Positions 1-5,154 of a stretch of DNA of 5,154 bases are shown here, in pieces. Numbering within the stretch: the first letter of the stretch is position 1; each line of letters starts with the position of its first letter. The stretch is from an uncultured Chlorobiota bacterium (GTDB lineage: Bacteria > Bacteroidota > Kapaibacteriia > OLB7), in assembly GCA_946481475.1 (NCBI GenBank), contig CAMLOB010000345.1:1-5154 (forward strand), read 5' to 3'. The notes below the pieces were generated by a model that saw only the letters and a list, made by a program, of their open reading frames with translations, had not been told where the DNA came from and did not search any database. Made by a program: the position numbers and the translations under genes.

Positions 1-1777
1 CCACCATCCGGGCGAAGAGACCGTTGCGGGCGACCAGTTCGTCGTAGCGGCCGTACTCGACGATCTTTCCCTTGCGGATCACCGCCACCTGATCGACGTT
101 CCGGACGGTGCTGAGCCGGTGGGCGATCACCATCGTCGTTCGGTTCCGCATCACCCGTTGCAACGCTTCCTGCACCAGGCGTTCCGACTCGGTATCCAGA
201 GCGCTTGTCGCCTCATCAAGGATCAGAACCCTGGGGTTCCTGAGGATGGCCCGGGCAATCGCAATCCGTTGACGCTGCCCGCCGGAAAGCTGGATCCCCC
301 GCTCCCCGACAATCGTTTCGAAGCCGTCGGTGAACGACTCGATAAACTCCAGCGCGTTCGCCGCGCGGGCCGCTTCATGGACCTCCTCCTCAGTCGCGTC
401 CGGTCTTCCGTAGAGGATGTTCTCCATGATCGTCCCGCCGAAGAGAATCACCTCCTGCGGAACGATTGCCACCATCTCACGGAACTCACCGAGCGGTATG
501 CTCTCCGACGGTTTCCCGTCGATCAGAATTTCCCCGCTGTCAGGCCGGTAGAACCGGAGCAGGAGATTCGTCAGCGTCGTCTTTCCTCCACCCGACGGGC
601 CGACCACGGCAAGACTGGTTCCGGGCGGAATCCGGAAGGAGATATCGTCGAGGACGTTGACTTCCGGTCGGGTGGGATAGGAGAACGTGACGTCGATAAA
701 CCGGATATCTCCTTCGTAACCGGGAGGGAGGGCTTCCGGCCTCTCATCGATCTGCTCCTTTATTTCTCCGAGAATATCTCTGATCCGTTCGGCCGAACCG
801 AGCGCCCGCTGCAATCCTCCGTACAGATCGGCAAAACTCCCCATCGCCCCGCCGACAAAAGCGGCGTAGAGAACGAATGACGTCAGCTCGCCGATCGTCA
901 GATCTCCCGACTGAACCAGCGTCCCGCCGTACCAGACCACACCGACGACGCCGCCGAAGAGAAGGAAAACGACGAAGGCGATAAACGCCCCGCGCGCCCG
1001 CGCCACCTTCAGCGACACTTCGATGATTCCATCCAGCTTGTTTGCGTATCGCTTCCGTTCCCGCCGTTCGGCGGTGAAGGCCTTCACCACGCTGATCGCC
1101 TGGAAGGTCTCCTCGGCAATCGTGTTCAGCTCCGCATACAGATCCTGCACCCGTCTGCTTGATTTGCGGATAACGCGACCGAACCCTACCGCAAGAGCGA
1201 CGACCAGCGGGAGGGCACCTAAAATCACAAGGGTCAGTCGTGGAGAGGTGTAGATCACAAGCGTGATGCCGCCGATCAGAATGATCGTCTGCCGGATCAT
1301 CTCCGACAACGTCGTGGTCATCGTCGTCTGGATCGCGGTGATGTCGGTCCCGAGTCTGCTGGTCAGGTCGCCGACACGGTTGCGGTGGAAGAAGTCGAGC
1401 GGCAGGTGGATCAGATGGGTGTAGAGTTCGTTCCGCAGATCGGCCAGACTTCGTTCGGAGACTTCCTGAAGAAAATAGGTCCGGACAAAACTGAAGCCGG
1501 ACTGCACGATCAGAATGCCGAGAAAGAAGAGGGCAAGGTTGTTCAGGTTGCCGAAGAGACCGGGACCGGGTGACTGAACGGCGTCGATCAGTTCTCCGGT
1601 AAGTCCCGGAAAGGCCAGTCCGGCAAGGGATGAAAAGAGCAGGGCGAACATCGCCACGGAGAACTTCCAGCGGTAGGGGCGCATGTAGCGAAACAGAAAC
1701 CGGAGCCCTTCCGACGACAGCTTGAAAGATCGTTTGTTCCCCTCAGCCGGTTTCTGCCCGGTGTCGTTGTCGTTCAT
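1..1777 (-). CDS. ABC exporter half-transporter, fused permease and ATPase (MsbA/BmrA-like), 3' end cut by window
   Basis: Inner-membrane ATP-driven exporter subunit, expected to work as a homodimer or with a partner half-transporter; the substrate (lipid, drug or peptide) cannot be told from sequence. I translated it by hand: 592 codons are present, starting MNDNDTGQKP. Residues about 35-312 form the type I exporter membrane domain, with hydrophobic segments near 35-58, 76-98, 157-178, 181-200, 262-285 and 293-312. The ATPase domain follows: Walker A GPSGGGKT at 393-400, Q-loop Gln441, signature LSGGQ at 497-501, Walker B VLILDE ending in Asp521-Glu522, D-loop SALD, and switch His553 in the AHRLSTV segment. 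All catalytic motifs are intact. The frame is open to the left edge, and the family's usual length of about 600 suggests that only a short tail is missing. The ATG at 1775-1777 has no clear Shine-Dalgarno sequence. It lies 79 bases downstream of the protease gene on the same strand, so co-transcription is possible. Confidence 0.95.
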   Translation of the reverse strand, partial: MNDNDTGQKPAEGNKRSFKLSSEGLRFLFRYMRPYRWKFSVAMFALLFSSLAGLAFPGLTGELIDAVQSPGPGLFGNLNNLALFFLGILIVQSGFSFVRTYFLQEVSERSLADLRNELYTHLIHLPLDFFHRNRVGDLTSRLGTDITAIQTTMTTTLSEMIRQTIILIGGITLVIYTSPRLTLVILGALPLVVALAVGFGRVIRKSSRRVQDLYAELNTIAEETFQAISVVKAFTAERRERKRYANKLDGIIEVSLKVARARGAFIAFVVFLLFGGVVGVVWYGGTLVQSGDLTIGELTSFVLYAAFVGGAMGSFADLYGGLQRALGSAERIRDILGEIKEQIDERPEALPPGYEGDIRFIDVTFSYPTRPEVNVLDDISFRIPPGTSLAVVGPSGGGKTTLTNLLLRFYRPDSGEILIDGKPSESIPLGEFREMVAIVPQEVILFGGTIMENILYGRPDATEEEVHEAARAANALEFIESFTDGFETIVGERGIQLSGGQRQRIAIARAILRNPRVLILDEATSALDTESERLVQEALQRVMRNRTTMVIAHRLSTVRNVDQVAVIRKGKIVEYGRYDELVARNGLFARMV

Positions 1778-1856
1778 TCGGAAGATGTTGATCGATTAAA
1801 AGCGGCCTTCGTTCTCTGCCTGAAACTTCCCCGCCCTCCCGAGACCTTCGGTGCGG
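1778..1856 (-). other. Short intergenic gap between protease and ABC gene
   Basis: These 79 bases lie between the protease stop codon and the ABC start. Read on the minus strand I find only a weak 4-bp stem (CCGA/TCGG with a 5-base loop) near the protease end and no GC-rich hairpin followed by a T tract. No promoter hexamer pair or ribosome-binding site stands out. The absence of a terminator is weak support for one transcription unit running from protease to ABC gene. Confidence 0.5.
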
Positions 1857-3959
1857 TCAGCGAAGTCGGATCATCTTCTCATAGAATACGTCATTATCGA
1901 CTTGCAGGCGGTAATAATATGCGCCGCTCGGAAGATCGTTCGGGATCAGAAGATCCGAGTAGAACCCCGGCTGACGGACTTCGTTCCGCACCAGCGAGAT
2001 CACCTGTTCGCCGATGACCGAAAAGATGTCGAGGGAGATTCGGGCTTCATGGTCGAGCGCAAATTCGATCCGGGTGGCATCATAGAACGGGTTCGGTCGG
2101 GCTACGGCAAGCGAGGTCGTCGGAAGGGGAGCCTCCTTGCAGAGTGTCGATTCCGGCAGGGCAAGTCCGTCGGTGGCGCTCAGCAGAGTGTGGCGGAGAA
2201 GCTCTCCGGATGGAGAACCGACAATCTCCACGCTCAGACTGTCGCCGGGCAGCATCTCCAGTTCGTCGGCGCCGCCGGGAATCAGCCAGCGGGCAAGTCC
2301 ATGTTCCGGCTGCAGCCCCTCGGTCGAGACGGTCCTCTGCGTTCGCCGGTTGGTGATCGCCACCTTCAGTCGGGAGAGTCCGGTTGAAGGGGAGGGGATG
2401 TCGATCTGACTCGGTTCGCCGTAAATGATCCAGGAGATAATCGAGAGGGATCCCTTGTAGGCCAGCACCTTCGGCTCTCCGGCAATCGATCCGAGCCGGG
2501 TCAGTCGCGAGATTGCCCGATTGGCGTTGACGATGCCGTAGCCGATTGACGTGTCCGGACTGGAAGCCGAACCCGACGTCTCGTACAGTATCTGCCGGAT
2601 CTGCCACGGGGTCAGTTCCGGATTCGCGGAGAGGAGCAGAGCGGCGACCGATGCGGCGATCGGAGCCGCCGACGATGTTCCCTGGCTCGGACCGACGGCA
2701 TTCTCTGCTGCCGACTGTGCGCCGTATATCACCGTCCCCGGCGCGCCGATATCGGGCTTCACCCGCTTCCATTGCGATGATCCGCGACTGCTGAACGGGG
2801 CGGCGTTCCCGGCGGTGTCGAGTGCGGCGACTGCCAGTGCCGAGTCCGCCTCGGCGGGAACACCGACGTAGCGAAAGGTGGAGTATTCATTCCCGGCCGA
2901 TAGAACGCAGAGAAGACCGAGATGTGTGGCGTAGTTGACCCCTCGGGAACCGAACGCCGTCTTCCCGTCCAGATCGGTTTCAAGGGAATGGGGAGCCTCC
3001 GGCGGGTCGAATGTCGTATAGCCGAGCGACGTGCTGGTGATGTCCGCGCCGAGCGCCTCAAGCCACTCCAGTCCGGCCACAAAATTATCCTCCTCGATAT
3101 GGCGTTCGCTCCGCACATCCTCGGTCTTTGCCAGCGCAAACGAAGCCCGGAACGCCCCCCCGACAATCGATTCGGGGAGATAGCCGGCGATCAGGCTCAT
3201 GACATAGGTCCCGTGCGGTTCGGATACCACTTCTCCCTCCTCGTCATAGGTAATGCTGTCGTGGTTGACGAAATCATACTCGGCGATCACCCGGGCATCG
3301 GCAATCACCTCATGGTTCCGCCAGTCGAATCCCGCGTCCAGAATGCCGATCAGCACCCCTTCCCCGGCGATGCCGGTGCTGTGGGGGGCATCAAATCGGA
3401 CCGCCCGGTTCTGTCTGGTGCTGAGTCCGTAGCGGTTGGTGATGCATCCCTCGTTTGCATACTGGAGCGAAGCCGGGGATGCCGAGCCGACCGCTTCCGG
3501 ATCGACCAGCCGTTTTCCCACCGGCGGACCGCCGGTCCGGGCCGACCCCATCACCGAGACCGAGTCGACAAAGGGGAGAAGCCGGACCTGTTCATAGGTC
3601 ACCGAATCTGTCCGGATCATCACCGTATTGAACCAGCGGGAGGACTGGCGGATTTCCAGGCCGATATCGAGCAGAGCACGGCGATAATCCTCGAAAATCG
3701 GCAGATCAGCGGTCGAAACAAGGCTATCGAAGGGGAGAACCTTCGCCCGGCGCCTCAAGGCCCGTTCACTCAGGTGGGCCGTAGCCGCATCGTACCAGGG
3801 GTCAGAGGGGAGGAGTATCCGGTCCGGCGTCCCCTTATCCTGCAGCCATATCCGGTAAAATCGCTCTTCCTGAGCGTGGGCTGCAAGACTACAGAGAACG
3901 AAGAGTGCGGCGACGACGAGGGGGGGATGTCCGTATCTGATAAAAGAGGTCAGTGCCAT
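1857..3959 (-). CDS. Secreted subtilisin-family (S8) serine protease with type IX secretion sorting domain
   Basis: A 700-residue secreted endopeptidase. Residues 1-29 are a signal peptide: basic start, hydrophobic core LVVAALFVLCSLA, cleavage likely after AHA (29) before Gln30. Residues about 30-190 form a prodomain-like region with the LSERALRRRAKV stretch (63-74) and SSRWFNTV (106-113), typical of S8 proteases of Bacteroidota. The catalytic domain spans about 195-485: Asp208 in ILDAGFDW, His249 in PHGTYV, oxyanion-hole Asn357 in SAGNE, and nucleophile Ser429 in GTSSAAP, so the triad is complete. Residues about 490-605 are an extra beta-rich stretch I cannot assign. Residues 612-700 match the T9SS type A sorting domain: ARPNPF, IFSVIGEQV, LPSGAYYYRL and a basic end KMIRLR. 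Export by Sec, then T9SS, to the surface or medium is inferred. No ATG, GTG or TTG lies in frame in the roughly 100 bases upstream, and the signal peptide confirms the ATG at 3957-3959. The upstream CCAGG is at best a weak ribosome-binding site. The natural substrate is unknown. Confidence 0.94.
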   Translation of the reverse strand: MALTSFIRYGHPPLVVAALFVLCSLAAHAQEERFYRIWLQDKGTPDRILLPSDPWYDAATAHLSERALRRRAKVLPFDSLVSTADLPIFEDYRRALLDIGLEIRQSSRWFNTVMIRTDSVTYEQVRLLPFVDSVSVMGSARTGGPPVGKRLVDPEAVGSASPASLQYANEGCITNRYGLSTRQNRAVRFDAPHSTGIAGEGVLIGILDAGFDWRNHEVIADARVIAEYDFVNHDSITYDEEGEVVSEPHGTYVMSLIAGYLPESIVGGAFRASFALAKTEDVRSERHIEEDNFVAGLEWLEALGADITSTSLGYTTFDPPEAPHSLETDLDGKTAFGSRGVNYATHLGLLCVLSAGNEYSTFRYVGVPAEADSALAVAALDTAGNAAPFSSRGSSQWKRVKPDIGAPGTVIYGAQSAAENAVGPSQGTSSAAPIAASVAALLLSANPELTPWQIRQILYETSGSASSPDTSIGYGIVNANRAISRLTRLGSIAGEPKVLAYKGSLSIISWIIYGEPSQIDIPSPSTGLSRLKVAITNRRTQRTVSTEGLQPEHGLARWLIPGGADELEMLPGDSLSVEIVGSPSGELLRHTLLSATDGLALPESTLCKEAPLPTTSLAVARPNPFYDATRIEFALDHEARISLDIFSVIGEQVISLVRNEVRQPGFYSDLLIPNDLPSGAYYYRLQVDNDVFYEKMIRLR
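1860..2126 (-). other. T9SS type A C-terminal sorting domain of the protease
   Basis: This covers residues 612-700 of the protease. The pattern seen is a PNPF-type opening (RPNPFYDATRIEF), a central strand ISLDIFSVIGEQV, a glycine turn (QPGFYS), LPSGAYYYRLQV, and a terminal KMIRLR. This order is the hallmark of type IX sorting domains (TIGR04183-like), which are recognised at the outer membrane and usually removed by the sortase PorU. The domain predicts that the genome encodes a T9SS elsewhere; none of its genes is in this window. Confidence 0.88.
3873..3959 (-). other. Sec signal peptide of the protease
   Basis: Residues 1-29: a short n-region with Arg8 and His11, a hydrophobic core from about Leu14 to Ala27, and an A-H-A cleavage motif before Gln30. 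Cys23 sits inside the core but is preceded by F-V-L, which does not fit a lipobox, so a lipoprotein is unlikely. The coding strand carries a run of seven C at 3920-3926, covering codons 12-14. Confidence 0.88.
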
Positions 3960-4029
3960 GCCTGGACGAATGGTCGAAACATTGAGAATGTGTAGATTTA
4001 GCCGACTGTCAGACGGAATATCCGTAGAC

Positions 4030-4058
4030 TTGAAGTCCGGAATATAGCAGTATAAATA
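4030..4058 (+). promoter_or_regulatory. Possible sigma70-like promoter for the E1 alpha gene
   Basis: TTGAAG at 4030-4035 and TAAATA at 4053-4058 are separated by 17 bases, within the AT-rich patch of the divergent intergenic region. If real, transcription would start near 4065 and leave a leader of about 110 bases holding the palindrome at 4072-4090. The -10 region does not match the Bacteroidota TAnnTTTG consensus exactly (TAAATATTG is close but one base out of register), so this is a tentative call. No equally good pair was found for the leftward protease gene. Confidence 0.25.
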
Positions 4059-4070
4059 TTGCCGGACGAC

Positions 4071-4093
4071 GACCGGTTACAGTGACCGGTTAC
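4071..4093. repeat. 10-bp direct repeat overlapping a 19-bp near-perfect palindrome; candidate operator or leader hairpin
   Basis: GACCGGTTAC occurs twice, at 4071-4080 and 4084-4093, separated by three bases. Because ACCGGT is itself palindromic, the interval 4072-4090 is also an inverted repeat: ACCGGTTAC, central A at 4081, GTGACCGGT, with 8 of 9 positions pairing (the exception would be a G-U pair in RNA). It sits between two divergent genes, just downstream of the possible rightward promoter, where repressor operators are common. No T tract follows on either strand, so it is not a typical terminator. Which regulator might bind is unknown. Confidence 0.5.
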
Positions 4094-4176
4094 CGGGGGG
4101 GAGGGGGATGATCTCCGCACCTTCGGAATTCAAGCGATCATAACGTGAAAGCCATTAATATCGTTCAGCTCGTTTT

Positions 4177-5154
4177 ATGAGTGAAAAGAAAACCGCAACC
4201 AGAAGCACGTCAAAACGGACATCGGCGGCAAAGAAGTCCGGTACAAACGGAAGTTCCTCGGGAAAAGGCTCTGCCGCGAAGGCTTCGTCGGCCAAAACCG
4301 GAGCCGGACGTCCCGACAACGAAACCCTGCTTGCATGGTATACCGAGATGCATCTCGGTCGACTGCTTGACGACAAGGCCGCAAACTATCTGAAGCAGGC
4401 CAAGGGCTGGAGCTATCATGCCCCCTGCGCCGGACATGAAGGAATCCAGCTTGCGCTCGGGAAATCTTTCCGTCAGGGGGAGGACTATCTCTTCCCCTAT
4501 TACCGTGATCTGATGACCTCCCTTGCAGCCGGAATCACACCGTACGAGATCATTCTCAACGGTCTTTCAAAAGATGCCGACGTTGCCGGCGGCGGACGGC
4601 ATATGTCGAACCACTTTGCAAAGCCGGAGATCAACATCCAGAACGTCTCCAGTTGCACCGGCAACCAGGCGCCGCAGGCAGTCGGACTTGCAAAGGCGGT
4701 GCAGTACTACGAAGCGGATGCCGTTGTCTTCTGCTCCAGCGGCGAGTCGGCAACGGCCGAGGGATTTTTCTACGAAGCGGTCAACGGGGCGACCACCGGG
4801 AAGTATCCGATCGTCTTCGTCATCCAGAACAACAAGTACGGCATTTCCGTCCCGATTGAGGAGGTCAACGCCAACCCCCGCGTCAGCGACAACTTCCGCG
4901 GATTCAGCAACCTGAAGATCATCAACTGTGACGGGACCGACGTGATCGATTCCTGGAACGCGATGCAGGAGGCCATCGAATTCGTCAAGTCGGGAGAAGG
5001 GGCGGCCATGGTTCACGCCGACTGCGTCCGGATGGGTTCGCACTCCAACTCCGATCGTCACGAACTCTATCGTTCGGAGGAAGAGCTGGAGGCGGTCCGC
5101 AAGGAGGACCCGGTTGCGAAGCTTCGGGCGTTGCTGATCGAGGAGAAGATCGCC
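4177..5154 (+). CDS. 2-oxoacid dehydrogenase E1 component, alpha subunit or alpha half of a fused E1; branched-chain type likely; 3' end cut by window
   Basis: Thiamine-diphosphate enzyme that decarboxylates a 2-oxoacid and passes the acyl group to lipoyl-E2 in a cytoplasmic complex. 326 codons are present, open to the right edge. Residues 2-46 are a Lys/Ser/Ala/Thr/Gly-rich, probably disordered tail; the E1 fold begins near 48 (NETLLAWYTEMHLGRLLDDK). Visible motifs: PYYRD with Tyr109-Arg110 (cofactor-phosphate side), GGGRHM at 138-143, the cofactor motif with Gly189-Glu190-Ser191 then ATAEG and QNNKYGIS (Asn219, Tyr221), and the loop RMGSHSNSD (285-293) with His289. Glu in place of the Asp of GDG recalls the GEG of human branched-chain E1 alpha, and Ser288-Asp293 lines up with its phosphorylated HHSTSD loop. 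Pyruvate or another 2-oxoacid remains possible. In FCB bacteria alpha and beta are sometimes fused, and the cut hides which applies here. The start is firm: TAA at 4156-4158 is in frame upstream with no start codon between it and the ATG. There is no Shine-Dalgarno sequence. Confidence 0.9.
   Translation, partial: MSEKKTATRSTSKRTSAAKKSGTNGSSSGKGSAAKASSAKTGAGRPDNETLLAWYTEMHLGRLLDDKAANYLKQAKGWSYHAPCAGHEGIQLALGKSFRQGEDYLFPYYRDLMTSLAAGITPYEIILNGLSKDADVAGGGRHMSNHFAKPEINIQNVSSCTGNQAPQAVGLAKAVQYYEADAVVFCSSGESATAEGFFYEAVNGATTGKYPIVFVIQNNKYGISVPIEEVNANPRVSDNFRGFSNLKIINCDGTDVIDSWNAMQEAIEFVKSGEGAAMVHADCVRMGSHSNSDRHELYRSEEELEAVRKEDPVAKLRALLIEEKIA

Noticed and set aside
119..880. A 253-codon open frame on the plus strand, antisense to the ABC gene
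   Set aside because: It overlaps the ATPase domain, whose Walker, signature and switch motifs all read correctly on the other strand. The translation has no recognisable domain and is rich in charged residues.
2080..2772. A 230-codon open frame on the minus strand inside the protease gene
   Set aside because: It is out of frame with the protease, Arg-rich and without motifs, while the protease frame is continuous across the same bases with the catalytic serine region and the downstream domain.
3891..3896. Lipoprotein signal with Cys23 of the protease
   Set aside because: The residues before Cys23 are F-V-L, which do not match the L-[AS]-[GA]-C lipobox, and a good signal peptidase I site A-H-A follows.
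2922..3995. A 357-codon open frame on the plus strand, antisense to the protease
   Set aside because: It lies almost entirely opposite a well-supported protease with intact catalytic motifs. Its translation is rich in Arg, Gly and Pro, has no recognisable domain, and looks like a shadow frame caused by GC-biased third positions.
4041..4054. Minus-strand -10-like hexamers (TATATT, TATACT) as a promoter for the protease
   Set aside because: Neither has an acceptable -35 hexamer at 16-18 bases; the partner sequences are TCGTCC and ACCGGT. AT-richness alone is not enough for a call.
4072..4107. Rho-independent terminator formed by the palindrome
   Set aside because: No T tract follows on either strand; it is followed by G runs on the plus strand, and the flanking genes diverge, so no terminator is expected there.
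4567..5061. A 164-codon open frame on the minus strand opposite the E1 gene
   Set aside because: The plus-strand frame holds conserved E1 motifs throughout this interval; the antisense frame shows nothing recognisable.

Overview
The window looks like chromosomal DNA of a moderately GC-rich member of the Bacteroidota/Chlorobi (FCB) group. The main evidence is the secreted protease in the middle, which ends in a C-terminal domain of the type IX secretion (T9SS) kind, a system essentially confined to that group. None of the three genes has a convincing Shine-Dalgarno sequence, which also fits. The exact lineage cannot be fixed from the sequence.

Layout: (1) 1-1777, minus strand: a nearly complete ABC exporter half-transporter (membrane domain plus ATPase), cut by the left edge a few codons before its expected C-terminus. 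(2) 1857-3959, minus strand: a complete 700-residue subtilisin-family (S8) serine protease with signal peptide, prodomain-like region, intact catalytic residues, an extra beta-rich region and a T9SS sorting domain. Only 79 bases separate it from the ABC gene downstream, and no clear terminator lies between them, so the two may be co-transcribed. (3) 3960-4176: a divergent intergenic region with a 19-bp near-perfect palindrome, an overlapping 10-bp direct repeat and a possible sigma70-like promoter reading right. (4) 4177-5154, plus strand: the first 326 residues of a thiamine-diphosphate-dependent 2-oxoacid dehydrogenase E1 alpha subunit or domain. It is closest by motif to the branched-chain 2-oxoacid dehydrogenase type, has an unusual Lys/Ser/Ala/Gly-rich N-terminal tail, and is cut by the right edge.

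The protease and the exporter could act together at the cell envelope only in a loose sense. The protease should leave through Sec and T9SS, not through this ABC protein. The E1 gene is a separate metabolic transcription unit. I see no RNA gene, mobile element, CRISPR array or clearly novel system. The points most worth checking are the intergenic palindrome, the E1 N-terminal tail with its Glu-for-Asp cofactor motif, and the extra domain of the protease.
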